From assembly GCA_027574665.1 (NCBI GenBank), contig CM050654.1, positions 39,541,222-39,605,221 on the forward strand: 64,000 nt of DNA. Direction: 5' to 3'. How positions within the stretch are numbered: position 1 is the stretch's first letter; each line of letters begins with the position of its first letter. Positions 13,888 through 26,733 of the stretch are shown piece by piece. The position numbers and the translations under genes are program-made. Under the pieces are notes generated by a model, which saw only the letters and a program-made list of their open reading frames with translations, ran no database searches and was not told where the DNA came from. Source of the stretch: Rhynochetos jubatus. Its lineage: Eukaryota; Chordata; Aves; Eurypygiformes; Rhynochetidae.

Positions 13888-14020
13888 TGGGATGTTTGTT
13901 CTCCTATCTCTGACCATGATTCTCTGTGTGATTGTGAGTGAGTCACAGCTTTACTGTGATTCAGTTTCCCAAAGAGTAAAATTAGTACAATCAAACTTGC
14001 ATATCTTACTGGGGCACTCT
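13888..14020 (+). repeat. MIR (CORE-SINE) relic
   Basis: The order of recognisable blocks follows the MIR consensus in sense orientation: a degraded tRNA-like B-box region with gtttgttctcctatctctga, then ctgtgtgattgtgagtgagtca (the 'tgtgtgaccttgggcaagtca' block), then ctgtgattcagtttccc, then agtaaaattagtacaa (the 'tgtaaaatggggataata' block). This is a tRNA-derived, non-autonomous element found across amniotes. The copy is strongly diverged and inactive. The assignment is from remembered consensus, without an alignment score. Confidence 0.7.
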
Positions 14021-15640
14021 AAGAACAATTTGTAAAAAAAGTTTGAGGTGACAGTGTGATGGTGTTTTAGAAGTTCTGGGTGTTATTGGTCACCTTGAAA
14101 ACTAGGGAGCTGGTTCTACTCTGCTTTTGGAGTATAGAGCAGTTCTGTTGGGGAAAAATATCTGAAACATTCCCAGTAAAAATTAACTGAGAGTTCTTTG
14201 TACTTCAGGGGAACAAACCTTTTCTCTAGAAACAGATGTTCACAGGGATGAACCGAACATGAGTCAGTCTAACAGTGGTAAAGCCAAATTGTGAAACTTT
14301 TGTGTCACTGCTCTGTGATTCCAGCTATCTTCAATTAATAGAAAAAAATGCAGGAAATTCAGGTGGAAGGAATGCATGGAAATTGAAGTCAAAGAAAAAT
14401 ATTAGTTGTGGCCTTGGCAAAGTGACTTTTCTAAGCTGAAGTAGCTTTTAAGCAATTAGCATCTGCTGTGTGCAATTACTGGGTGACACGCAGCCCCAGC
14501 AGCCAGTGACTATCTGGATTTTGGCGTTTATCAAGGGTATGCTCTGTTCTGGCTTTCACCTGGCCTGTGAGACAACCCTCCCTATGCCCTGTGTTGCGTG
14601 GCCAACCTTGAGGCATTGGTGGGGAAAAGGGTGAGACAGTTCCTCTGAATTTGTCAGGTCCAAAACTTTTCTGAAGCCATCTGAAAGTTTATTAACGAAG
14701 ACGCTGACCTCTGAATTGATGCATTGCCCCATAGTTTTCCAAAATTATGTAAGTTACTCTGATAAAATCCACTTTTGACCTATAAGTGGCATGATATGCA
14801 CCAGTCTCTATCGGGACGTATGGCTTGGGATCCTTAGCATCTGAAATTACACATCAGCTCTTAAATCAGCTCTTAAAAGATGAGTTTTGTCAAAAACTTC
14901 ATATTAAAAAAAAAAAAATGAAATTAAGCTCTCTTTAGCATTTATAAGAGATATCAGACCCAACCACAGACACTAGTTCTCTGACGTCCTACAGCTTTTT
15001 AAGTGAAACTATAGTTTTAGTTTGTGAAATTCAAAGAATAAAAATCAAAACCAACTGATAAACAGTTTCTGACTACTCTGTATCTAAAAATGGGCCAAAC
15101 TCATCTAGTCTATTTAAAAGTTGTGTATCCATACTGCTTGTATGCCAAGTTCAGCATGATGGAAATGAAAATGGTTGAGGTATAAACCTTTGGAAAACAG
15201 GGTTTATAATGGAAACAGTAATTGACTCTTAACTACCGCATCAAAAACACAATACTATAATACAAAGCCTAGCTCTTGGGATCACAGCTCTGCTTCTAAC
15301 CTCAGGTTGGCAGACAAACACCTCACCACAAAGCTAACTAATGTTTATAGGTTTGGGTTTTTTTCTTGTAGGTTTCTTTTTCCTGCAAAAGGAACATGGC
15401 AAGTGAAGAAAATTTATAGGAGTAAAGCAAAGTTGGCCAACAGTTCAAAAGGTCTCTCTTGTAAGTTTTTGATATTTTTCCCAAACCCTGATGCTCTGTC
15501 AACTCATAAGACTAAGAGGGGAGATACCATACTTCTCCTCTAGATGAATGCTCTGTTTTGGCTGATAATTTTATTCATGAAGCTTGAATCCTAACCAAAC
15601 CCTCATCTCAGTTTTACAAACAGTTTGACTGTTCCCCCAG
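14021..15640. other. Non-coding stretch with a possible second MIR fragment
   Basis: I see no coding region. Around 14380-14450 the string gttgtggccttggcaaagtg followed by actt resembles the MIR core block but lacks convincing flanks, so I leave it as a possibility. A13 lies at 14906-14918. The rest is AT-rich unique sequence. Confidence 0.6.
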
Positions 15641-16058
15641 AGGTCAGAATTTTGGTTGACCTGAATGGAGAAGATACAAAAGACCAATATCTTTACAGTT
15701 GTTGGCTTTCCTGTCTTCTCATGACTGTAACAGAGAGGAAAGGCAAAGAGGTTCTGGGAATGGAGCAAAGAAAATCTTCAAGTGACCTCACTGAAGATGG
15801 TTACCAAAACCTTTGCCTAGTCTGAGCTGGGGTGATACTTTTCCTGCCAGTTATGGTTGTAATGATATCTTAGCATTTTGGGTTACTCAGGAATTACCAG
15901 TCTTACTTGAAATTCTCATTAAAGGTTGTGAAGTGGGGAAGATCAGGAAGGTCAAGGGGAGAACTTCCACTCAGTCATAGTCAATGGACCTGTGAAATAA
16001 AACTGAATGATAGGAGAACTGCATGCATTAAAACAAAACAAAAAAAAAAAAAAAAAAA
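15641..16058 (+). other. Terminal-exon-like or retrocopy-like block
   Basis: A good acceptor (gactgttcccccag) ends at 15640. One frame is then open for about 61 codons to a TGA at 15823-15825. Its product is rich in charged residues, with internal runs such as LVDLNGEDTKDQY and MEQRKSSSDLTEDG, and matches nothing I recognise. An AATAAA hexamer lies at 15996-16001, and about 30 bases later an A-rich run (16030-16058, ending in A18) begins. Acceptor, stop, AATAAA and A run in this order fit either a genuine last exon or the 3' end of a retroposed mRNA. Chance is a real alternative, because each element is common in AT-rich DNA. Confidence 0.25.
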
Positions 16059-19000
16059 GGAGAGAAATTCTACGGAGGTGATTGAGCTTGCGGTACTTTA
16101 AAAATTCTTGCTTCTCTGTGCATCAGTGGTTTATTAGTTTCATGTTTTCACAGGTAATGTAGAAAAGCAGAGTACGCAGCAGACAAATTTTCTGTCCATA
16201 AATGGTTTTAGTTCAGCTACAGATTAACAAAAGAACTATAATTGCTTTGTTTTTCTTTAGATGTTGAAGATGAGATACAGCCTAGAGCTTAGATCTCGGC
16301 GAAGCTGCACCTTCCCGTCTGCCAGCATCGCTAGCTGCGCTCAGCAATAGTTATAGTGGTGGTTGCAACCGTACCAGCTGGTTGCACAAGCTGAGCATCT
16401 CAAGGCTGAGTTGATGACCACTATTAGTCCCTATATACACATTAAAAATGAAGGAAATAGGTCACGTATATTGCAACAGTATAATTTACCTATTCTTAGG
16501 CAAGCTTTCCAGTAATGGTCTCATGGACAGGTTTTTAAACTTCCCTGTAAACACTGAGCACCTTTCACTGAAAATTATCCTGTTGATGTTAGTGTAAAGA
16601 GGATCTGGGACCTTGGACAAAACATTATTGCTGAAACTCTTTTTCCTGGAATGGAGGAAATTTACCTTTACTGGATCCATGTCTATACTCAAATACAGCT
16701 ACATTTGAAAATGATTGGGAAGTGGCCAGTGCAAATACAAAATAAAGGCTCCAAGAATTGTTCTTTTATGATGAGTGATTTATGATTTATACTTCAAACT
16801 ATATAAGCTATGTATTTCTATTTGGATTCTGAAAAACAAGCCAGGAAAAAGCAACAATATCTTAGTGAAAAATGTATACAGTCATGGAATGCTAGTACAG
16901 TGTTTGGCAAAGGATCCAATAATGATAAGGCTTGACTCTATAGGGATATTAACATTTTTAAAACAATCAATGTGAAATAAGTTTGAGAATGTATGTTTAA
17001 ATTAAAAAAAAAAATACAGCATGAGTATGCATTTCATAACTAAGTGCTCCCTGTTGTTCTGGGCACTTGTCCTGCTTTAATACAATTTTTGAGGAGGAAA
17101 AATCCTACTGGAGTACCAGCTACATTTCAAGTCCTGTTTTAGGTAGTTTGCCATCACGGATTTCCTTATTTTTCTTATCATTTTTCTTTGGTTTGCTTCT
17201 TATAAGGGTATTATCCAACTTAGCTTGGCACAGTTCAAGTGCACAACAGCAACCTTTTCCATGACCCAAGAGTCAGTGCCACTCTGTGGGTTGGCAGTTT
17301 GCAAATAAAACATATTCTTAATGAAGTGTGGAAGCTCCTGTTCTTTTCCTTCCTCAGGAGACGTGCCTTAATCTCTGGCTCAGAGCCTTGTCAAATGCTG
17401 CAGTAAAGAACTGGCAAGCTCAGTGCTGCTAATGGATTGAAATCTCCACCAGGTTGTTCATTTCTTGATTTTTTTTTTTCTTCTGACTTTTTCCCCCCCC
17501 TAAATACTGCAGCAACTAAAGCATCGCTCCAGTCCTCAGTCTCCTATAATGATTGGTTAGAGACTTCAGTGACAACTGTACAGTACATGTAAGAGAAATT
17601 TAAATTATGCCACTAAAACGTACCAAGGATTTGGTTGCTTATGTAGGTCAATTATTAAGGGAAAAAATAAGATTAAAACCGGGGGCTGTTCTGCGTATTT
17701 GAAGTTTTTCCTGAAGACATAAATATTGTGGTATTTATGCTTATAACTTCTGACAGGTTCTCTAAGTCATAGGCGTTTTGTCTCTTCTGTGGTGGAAGCT
17801 GAAAATGTTTGGATTCTTTTTTTTTTTTTCCCCCAGAAGGTAATCAAAAGCTAGTGAATCACATTGGAATAGCTCAAAAAATGCTAAAATGTAGTGCTGG
17901 AAATTATGACAGTCTCTTTTTTCCAGGATATGTTTGACTAATATTGGAATAAGGGTAGTTTCACTAGCTCTGACATAAACTGAGAAAACTGCATATTTTT
18001 CAAAATTTGATATATTATTTTTTTTTAAATCACACAGGTATGCTATGTAATCTCAGGTTACCTTTTCTAATATCACCTTTATGCAGCTGTAGAAAATCGC
18101 TTGGCAGAATTTCTCTCTCTACAAAGTAATTTTTCAGTGTTCCAGATTGGACCCAGTCAGGGTGCAAAAAGCCATGCGTGTTTGCAGCGTGTTTTGAATA
18201 ACCTGGATTGCAACCTGTTGTTGTCCAGAGACTGTAAACTTTTACATCAGTGGAAGAAAGAAAAAAATACAGGACAAAAGGAAAAAAGCAATTATTCAAT
18301 CGCTCGTGCTAGGGGCAGGAATTCGTAGTGTTCTGTTAGTCTCTATTAACCTGGTTCTGTCAATGTCAATAACTCTGTGACATCCTGGGAGGAGGAAAAA
18401 TCGTGGGCTGATGGGTAGAAAAAGCAGTTTGGTGCTAAAATGTTTTCAAATACTGTGTGTGAGCTAGCGCTGTGTATTCAGTGTCATTGTGCTGGAGAGT
18501 TGCCGGCGTGACTGTGCTCGTGTGGAAGACAGGGACTCCTTGAGTAAAGTAGGTTACCCTCAGTTCTGCTGGTGGATGGAGTGGAATGAAAAGGGATGTT
18601 TCATACTGCTGCCTTTTAAATCCATGCTCTAGCACGTTTCTGGAGAGAACTGGTTGCAGTTTGTCTATCGAGCAGACGGGCAGCCAGGTTCTTCCAGCAA
18701 TGCTTTTGGCAGAACAAAATGATTGCGCGCTCCAGCTAAGCTGATGTTCTCCGCAGAGTTCCTGTGCAGCTATGGGAACTTCTGAAACACTGGAAAAACT
18801 ATTAATCTTGAAATATTTCCATCAGCAAGGAATGATATGACCTGCGATGACCTCATGTTTCATTATTTCTGCCCCTTAAAGGATTTCGTTAAAGAAAGCG
18901 TGTGAATAGAGTCCATCCATGCACCATTGCAATTAGATGGTCTAAAACCTCTGCAGCATCCCAGCAGCTGCCTGTGCTGCAGGATACTTAAAAATACTTT

Positions 19001-20432
19001 TGAGCTGCTTGTTGAAAGAAGTGGTTTGCAATCTGTAAAGACAACAGATTTTAGGACAGGAAATGGGATATAATATAGGAATTGACCAAGCTGTGAAGTG
19101 TTGTGTCTGGAGGGAGGGTGGGGAGGAAAGAGTAATGTTTGATGATCTTCTACTTAGAAGATTGAATTATATATTAAAAAATTATGTTTCCAGAACGACT
19201 TGAAAGAAGCATTAAAGAACTCCAGAGTCCTAGGGTAGAAAAGGAAATCTGTGGAGGAGCTCAGGGGGTGCAGAGGAGCTGAGGCTTAGGGACAGGGATA
19301 GTGGGAGCTGTGTGGAATGTGGGAAGCCATGGAAAAAGTCATGAGTTGAGACACTAAAACCTGATTTGAAGTTTTTCAAGGATGGACTAAAGAAATTAAT
19401 ATGAAATGAGAGGAAATCTTGTTCAATTTGTATTGTTTTGCTGGTGGATTTTGGAAGAATGACTTTGGACATCAAAGTGCAATCTGTGCACCGTGTACCA
19501 GTGCAGGGTATCATCACGCAGTTTTTCTCCTCTGGCTGCACAGACCTAGATTAGTGGTAAAGGCCCAAAGTGACTAAGACACGTATTAATGCAAGGCTTT
19601 CAGTTGTAAATCAATATTTGAAATAAATGGTTTTAACTGTTCATTATGGAAACTTCATTCTGAGAATAATTATAAGTCTAAAAGTGAAAGTGAGATTTAA
19701 GTCCTGTGTTGATCTGCAGAGATTTGGCAAGCAGCGTACATACTTAATCAGTCACACTGTAGCTTCTGTGCTTAAGATGGAGCTTGCAGCTTGTTTGTTC
19801 TGAAAAATACAGTATATTCATTCACCATGTTTATTCAAATTAGGACATCTGGGGAGTAATGACAACCCTATTCTGCAAAATTATCTACAGCGGTTTAAGG
19901 AATGTACCTGTCAATATGAAAATCAGTAAATCTGATGGCGGGATGTTTAAAAGGAGTTCAGCAGCCCAGTTTTAACCTATGTAAAACATTAGAGTTTGCT
20001 GCACATGCTCCCATGGCTACCGTGTCTGCAAAATACAGCATTTGTAACTTTGCATTTCTTCTTTATCTCGATAAACTGCTGTTATGTCGTTAAACGTGAA
20101 CTGTCATTGACCGCACTGGAAATTTGGGATGTATTAGAGCTGCACTAATCACTGTGCTAATTGCTGCTAAACTATTTTATAATTTACTTTGTTCTTCTTG
20201 ATGAAAATCAAATTTTTAAAAATATCCCTGCTTTTGCAGAGCAATACAGTTGCTTGATGACTTAGAGCTACATTTATGTCTTTCTAACTGAATTTCTTTA
20301 CCTTTTGTTAGGTTACTTTATAAAGTATGGTTTCTGATCGAGTAACACACACACCGGCTGTAGGAATAGTTATTGTCTCTTTTCTTTTATAAGTCCCATT
20401 ACCAGTTTCTCCTGCACCTCCTCCTCCGAATT
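16059..20432. other. Non-coding stretch, no gene recognised
   Basis: No credible coding region is visible. The longest frame is 103 codons (19230-19541 minus), with a Ser/Leu-rich product of low complexity. Runs include T13 at 17817-17829 followed by cccccag. Around 18840-18960 and 20040-20240 the sequence lacks simple repeats and is dense in TAAT-type and gctaattgct strings, which is how conserved enhancers often look, but conservation cannot be judged from one sequence. Confidence 0.65.
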
Positions 20433-20450
20433 AAAAAAAAAAAAAAAAAA
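20433..20450 (+). repeat. A18 homopolymer run
   Basis: Eighteen A residues are followed by a gaagaaagaggg purine stretch. No upstream AATAAA or recognisable element links it to a retroposon. Confidence 0.8.
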
Positions 20451-22065
20451 GAAGAAAGAGGGAAATAACACTAACAGTCTTGCCCTTTTTCTCTATTCCA
20501 AGTAGGTAGGAGAAAATTGCTTGATTAGATTATAGGGTCTGTATATGTGTGTAAAGAATTTATTGTGGGAAATCCTTACTAGAGCCAAAACGATTAATGG
20601 TAATTAATGTTCCCACGTTTAATAACAAAAGAATTAATAGTGAGCAGCCACTTACCATAAAGTGTCTCTTTGACATTTCTTACTAAAAATAAAAATTCTG
20701 AGCATGTCACAGATTTTTGGGAAAGAAGAAAAAGAAAGATTAGGTAAAGAAAACATCTCACTGTAATTTAAACCACTATTTGTCTAACAGCTTTTTATCT
20801 TCTGTCTGGAAAAAATAAACATATTAAATTTTTTATTAAAATAGTTAGGCTTTGTGAGAGTATTTTTTTCCCAGTGCAATAATAAATATTTATCTCTGCC
20901 AGAAACAAAGAAGTTTGTCTATGAGGCTTTTACTGATGCTTAGCTAAAGGTATAAGTCTCTTAACCTAATATATATAGGTCCTATGCACTTGCTTTCTTT
21001 TCATCAGTACAAATTTTGCTGTATAAGTAACATTTATACAGAGACCAGGTCATCCATTAGTATTGATCATTTACCTTCCTGTCCTCTGCAGCACCGATAC
21101 CTTTGATTATTGTCTATGAAGGATGAAATGCATCATATCAATTAGAGAATAGCTCTGAAATACAGAGTTAAACCCCGCAGTACATTTCCAAATAAATAAC
21201 AAAGGCTTACAGCAAGATCTTCAGACATACGGGCTGGACACTGGATGTGGCCAGAGAAGGAGTTTAACATGACCTAGCGAGCTCTTGCAAAATCCTCCTT
21301 CTGTTGCTTCTGCTCTGCCTATCCCCTGTTGTGTTCAATTGGCATTGCTTTAAATATCACCTCCTACCCGTCCGCGCAGCAGGGGCAGCGTGCCTGGACG
21401 GAATGGTAGGAGACTGGTGTTAGGCACTCAGATCAGAAAGGGGATTACATCCATTTGGGAAAAAGCACTTGGCCAAAGTGTCCCAGTACAGAGTGAAATT
21501 CCATCCTTTTGAAGGAAAAAAAAGTGCGTAAAAGAAAAATACTGTCAGATGTCCATGTACTATTAACACGGAATAATTTATACTGAATTCTGCTCTTACT
21601 GTTTTGGTAGATCTGTGTGTGCTCTGCCTATGATCTGGATGTGGCTAGGGTTTCTATGTCTGTGCTTCTGGCAAATGTGGTCAGTATTTAACCCAGACTG
21701 TATTTTTGTGCTTACCATCTGCTTAATTCTGAATGTCAGATCCACAACTGGCCTGCTAGTTCTTTCTATTCAGCTATTTTGAACTCGGCTCCCTGCAGCA
21801 GATAGGAAAAGGATGTACTGGTTATGCTGAAATGTCAGCTGAGCTGAATCTCCTCCCAAAAGCTAAAACCAAATCTTTCTTTGTGATCATAGGGAAAGGA
21901 GATGGTTTTTATTGCACTGTCTTCCCCAACCTTGTGCTTTCTTGGCTTTGCTGCAATTAGAAACAAATGGAAATATAATAGTAAAGGCTGGCCTTGTGAG
22001 AGTTTTTAATCTGGTTGCAATAGCAAGTCAACGGGCACACCACACTAAACCCTTAGTATGTAATT

Positions 22066-22090
22066 TTCAGTAAGATTCTATGATTCTATG
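22066..22090 (+). repeat. Possible CR1 3'-terminal octamer repeat
   Basis: Two tandem copies of attctatg occur at 22075-22090, preceded by ttttcagtaag. CR1 LINEs of birds and reptiles end in tandem (ATTCTATG)n, usually after a ccttccaaccta-like string, which this upstream sequence only faintly resembles. If real, it is a very short, 5'-truncated plus-strand CR1 copy. The octamer doublet alone could be chance. Confidence 0.35.
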
Positions 22091-24222
22091 TGTGGGAAAA
22101 ACTTCAATATAGGACTTAGCCTGGAAATGTTTAGCTGAAGTGGGCTATTAGATCTCAGCCCTGACCATGCCACCCTTCCAGCCCGTCTTACATGCCCAGG
22201 CTACTCAGATCCTCGTTTGAGTGTGTCTGGAGTGTCTAATAAGAAAATAATTGGAAATGTTTTTAATGACTCACTGCAACTTAGAAATCTGGATGTAACA
22301 AAGGAATACTGGGAAAATTGCTTGCAGTTATTTCTTGTAAGAAATTACTTAACACGTAGTTATTTGTGTACTTCACAGGTCTGATTCAGTCCTATTGTTT
22401 CGATGTCTCAAAGAAATGTCAGCACCTTTACAGCAATCGTACTGAGAAGTGGATTAGACAAAGTGGGATGGACAAGGCATCTGCCTCCAGTCTCCTGGTG
22501 GACCTCGTGGACCTAAGTCTGGAGGAAGAACTGCTGCAGAATGGAAGGAGAAGGTGTCAGAAAGGATAAGTCTTTGGTCCCCATAACTTGGGTTGTGTTG
22601 GAGGGCAAATGGCACAGTAAAGCCTTGAACTCACAGGAGTTTCCCCATCGCTTGGGACAGCAGTTCTGCTGTCTTTGCAACAGGGGTATGATCCCAGTAG
22701 ATGTTGGAATTGTTGTGTGGCTTCAGAATTTCCTCTGGATCAAAAATATGACCGTTTTATGTTCTTAGGCTTTGAGGGAAAGGTGTGGGAAGGAGGGTGT
22801 GCTTTGATGTGATCTGTCTTTTAAGCCACAGTATGTTTGCAAAGCATGGCCCCTGAAGCTGGAGGCTGAGGTCGAGAAGTGCTGCAGTAGGATTAGAAAG
22901 AGATTTTCATTAGTCTTGTTGGATCGCATGCCTGAGCGGCTCCTTTGAAAAGGATGCTGTATGTGCTCCATCTTGCTGAAAGGTAGCACTGCCTGCCAGA
23001 CCAGTGATGGGAGAGTGTAGGTGGAGACCTCTCCCTGCATTCAGTATGCGGACAACCTTCAGCGAGGTTTTTTGTTTCTTCACCGTAATGTACTACTTCT
23101 GCTCAGAAATGGTCAAGTTGAGTGAAAGATGCAGTATAAATGAATAAACCCGTATTATGCCGTCTGCATCCTACCCAAAAGCACTTATCCAAATCCTATC
23201 TGCCAGAGATTAAAATGTTAAGGTATGGATGATTATAAACCATTTATTGTTTATGAATTCACAGTCCTCCCAGATGTCCCCAGGAGCCTGATTTTGCTTA
23301 TGGATCTTTGAACTAGCTGAAGGAAATGTAAAATCAAATGTAGACAGACAACTCCCTCTTGAATACACATCCACAGAGGCTCAGGAACACTTGTTATGCT
23401 AGCAAGGGTGTGGAATAAATTACACTCAAGAAATTTGCTCTAGATCCACCTAGTTTGGACGATAGGCTTTGTGTGTGACGCTAAAGCCCCTCCTCGGGGA
23501 GCTGCCGTCACTGTGGTGCAGACAGGTGGATCTGGAGATGCACGGTCTCGCAGAGTGGCAGAGGACCAGCAGATCAATATTTAATGTGAAGGCTGCTGCA
23601 GCCCCTCACATGCATAATTTATTCCTGCTTTTGGGTACAGATGGGCCTGATTCAAGCCATGCATCCAGGCTATAGGGGTATTAGAAGCGAATCCAAGCAT
23701 TTCAGGTCATCCTCACCTTCAGAATGGGGACAATTCAAAAGCCTCTATTCAACCAACCTCCCTCCGTTGCCTAACACAGAAAAAAACCACTTTGGGAGGT
23801 CTTTGAAATTTCTGTCAAATTAAACTGACTTTCTCTCGTTGAGGACACATAACACTGTTTGTATTTCAGAACAGAATTAGGGCCCTAAAAAGAATTAAGC
23901 ATTTCTGAGTTTAATTAAGTGCACTAATAACATATGAGCAAAGTCAGACTCATAAAAGAGAACTTTATTGTACAAATTGACACAAAATAAAAGCCCTTTG
24001 GGATTAAATAAAAAACAACTCCAACCTTGAAAAACACGTTATGGTGAGTAACCCAGCCACCCCAGCTCATTTCAGTGGGTGAATGTCTCTGCCTGAGAAT
24101 TTTTTTCCCTGACAAACGATTAAATACCAGTGATACGATGGCATGCAATGCTAGCATAACAAGGTAGGAGCAAGAGGGATTTGCTTTTGACTAGTTAAGA
24201 AATAAGCTTACTAATTCACAAA

Positions 24223-24368
24223 TTTATTATAAGATTAGCCTTTAATACCTGATAATCACCTTCGTCAAGGAAAATTTCTTCTCTTCAAAAGGCAAATGAA
24301 ATTTATAGATGGGTCTTGAGCCAGACTCGTGGGCGGTAGACAACATTCACGAGAGGTCCAGCCTTTCT
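24223..24368 (-). other. Terminal-exon-like segment, minus strand
   Basis: Read on the minus strand, a strong acceptor (ttcttcccttctttgcag) precedes position 24368. The next 21 codons are open and basic (starting RKAGPLVNVVYRPR), ending at a TAA at 24303-24305. An AATAAA hexamer lies about 75 bases further on, at 24223-24228. That is the order of a short last coding exon with a short 3' UTR. A second frame through the same acceptor is also open, to a TGA at 24265-24267. I do not recognise either C-terminus, and no upstream exon is firmly identified, so chance assembly of common signals is possible. Confidence 0.22.
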
Positions 24369-26339
24369 CTGCAAAGAAGGGAAGAAATAGCGTTTTAGCA
24401 GACTGAGTGCAGCGTGCAGCACAGCATAACACAGTGGAACAGAAACAAGACAAGCATGGCAAAATCTCAGATGCTTTAAGATTATTAATCTCTTTGCAGA
24501 AAACAAATTTGATTTCTGTCAGACTGTCTATTAATTTTGATGGAGATACTTTTAAGGTGTGATATTTGTATTTTAGTGGGGCTATTACAGTTAAATACAC
24601 AAGTAAAAATGTATTCTTTCAACATATACAGACAACTATTCCCATTTCAAAAGTGATGTTGTCATATAGATATAAGAACATCAGTATTTGCTAGAGTCTT
24701 GTTATTATCTACTTTGCAATAGGCCATCTGGACTTCAACTAAGAAAAGGCTCCCAATGTGTTAGGCTCATGCAAACATCTGGTAAAAAAAAGGTTTTTCC
24801 GCCCAAGGACTTTTAGCTCGAACTAATAAAAATGGCAGTGTGGGAGAGGGAAAAAGGAGGACAGAGAGGGGAGAAAAAAAAAAAAAGAAAACTTTCTACA
24901 GTCCCACAATCTTTTACTAACAGATGGAAGTCTGCCTCCTGATTCCCAGCCTAGTCCCATTGCCAACATAGGATATTGTGTAATTGCTGAGCACAAGTAT
25001 ATACCCAAGTCACTCGTGCAACGTTATTGCAAACAGGTAGGAGAGTAGCATGAGCCCTGCCATATGCCAGAAATTGCTGTAAAGACAGATACCAATGTAA
25101 GCATTTGCTGCATTTCCGTTCTTAGCGCTCAGGTTCAAAAGCTACAGGCATATGATAAGATTTTGTGTACGGGCGTAGAATTTGGTACAAAAGTCTCCTC
25201 TCTTGTGACAAGGCAGTCACGTCAGCTTGCTTGTTCTTATATTTCTCTGTAGAAATTGGCTGAAACAAGGATTTGAGATTCAGCACTTGTGGAAATGAGG
25301 ACAGCAATATAAACATTGCACCGTGAGATGCAAAATTACTGAAGTTTCATTTCCTATGGATTTGGGTCCTTTATTTAGTTACTCCTCTCTCCAGGTACTA
25401 ATGTCTTCACATTCTTGCACTACCTCCAGTCATCCCTTATGTAGCCTACAAGACCATGCTTCGGTTTTCCCTGAGCTGCTGCTTGCACAAGGCACTGGGA
25501 GCCCTTTAGATCCATGCACATGCCTCTTGGCCAAGGTCAGGCAAGTAGAAATGGTACTGTGGAGCCTTTTCCTGCAGCAGAGGCACTCCTTGCAATCCCC
25601 TACCTGTCTGTAGCTTGCCAGTGTTTGCAGAAGTTACAGAAATTTGATTATCTTCAGGACTTCTACCTCTCTGTTGAATTGGATTGAAATAAGGTCATGA
25701 ATTTGCATGTGGTTAAGGAAGAAAAGGTCTGGCACACAGGGCCAACATGTAAGCTTCATTTCTTCAAGAGAATTGTCCAAAAGAATCGAACTCAGAAAAG
25801 TGTGGGATTTTGAAAACTATAAAAGCATATGATCTGTAACAAAGATTGCCTGATTATAGAGAGAAAGAGAATAAATAACGGGATTAAGTACAGAGGAAAG
25901 CAAAGGCCAGAGGTCAGCCTGTTCCTTGGATGACATGGAGAAAGAGATTAGAAGTTTCCATGATTGAGAATATAGCCTGCCCAAAATGAGATAGTAGTTT
26001 CAAAGTCCAAACATTAGACAAAGGCTTGTTTATTCAATATATTAAAGAGATCTGTGGCTTAGGTTTCTCATTCATTCACTTCCTATGGGTTTTTACACAC
26101 TGGAGTAGGACACGCAAGCCGGAGAGAAAGTTTGCCCCAGGACCTTTGGGTCTGCAGCACCCAGTGCTGATATCTTTGTGTATCTGGGACTGGGCTAGGT
26201 TCCTCCTAGAGAGAAGTCACAGGCAAACAGCTCCATAGAAATCCACACGTTTTTTTACGCTGTGGAAGACAAAAGCAAACAGACTCCCTTGTCTTTTAAG
26301 TGGCAATTTCAAGGCTACATGTGAGCTTGCACAAAGATA

Positions 26340-26435
26340 CAGGCAAAGAGGCCTTTGGAAATCATTCTGCAAAGTTATAGAGCTTCATGAACTTGAGCCA
26401 GGCAAAAATACTGGGACTTGAACCCAAAGGAAATA
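26340..26435 (-). repeat. Possible tRNA-derived SINE fragment
   Basis: On the minus strand, tttgggttcaagtcccagta matches the RNA polymerase III B-box region of tRNA-derived SINEs such as MIR (gggttcaaatcccagct). The downstream sequence has only scattered likeness to the MIR core. It lacks an A-box at the right distance and an acceptor stem, so it is not a tRNA gene. I consider it a decayed SINE at best. Confidence 0.4.
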
Positions 26436-26733
26436 TTTTATAGCTTGACTGCCTTTTACCAATCAATTTTTCTCTTTGGAAATGTGTTTTTTTCCTCATG
26501 TACCCTAGATGAATATTAAAGTATGATAACTACGTAGTGGAACCATCATGTTGGGCCAGGTGATAACTAAGCATTTTAGATATCCTGGTATTGGCTTTCA
26601 AACAAACGTGGATTCGTGCATGTGCATTCTACATGTACGTCCTCTTTCTCCCTTGGTGTGGTATTTGTGTGTGTGTATGTATATTTGTGATGGCAGTGAT
26701 ATGCTAGAACTACTAGAAACCCTTTCTTCATAG

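Larger units (their letters stand above)
20451..26339. other. Non-coding stretch with few landmarks
   Basis: Unique AT-rich DNA. It contains the possible CR1 tail at 22066, the minus-strand terminal-exon-like segment at 24223, and an A13 within a purine stretch at 24863-24891. There is also a 27-base minus-strand segment (20656-20682) with a good acceptor (a T-rich tract ending tttttag) and donor (ATG|gtaagt). A 16-bp inverted repeat, atttcttgtaagaaat, lies at 22330-22345. No protein family is recognised; the longest frame is 111 codons. Confidence 0.65.

Noticed and set aside
16350-16430. Possible C/D snoRNA (tgatgac box C) or hairpin RNA with atagtggt/accactat arms
   Set aside because: No box D (ctga) at the required distance and no terminal stem; 8-base arms this far apart are common by chance.
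19136-19165. gatgatcttctacttagaag, resembling the gatgatctt block of CR1
   Set aside because: The following ccttccaacc and attctatg blocks are missing, so nine matching bases are not evidence of an element.
23700-23760. ctcaccttcagaatggggac, resembling the MIR tail
   Set aside because: The upstream MIR core is not present in the expected position.
26405-26425. tRNA gene suggested by a B-box (gggttcaagtccc, minus)
   Set aside because: There is no A-box at the proper distance and no acceptor stem. A decayed SINE explains it better.
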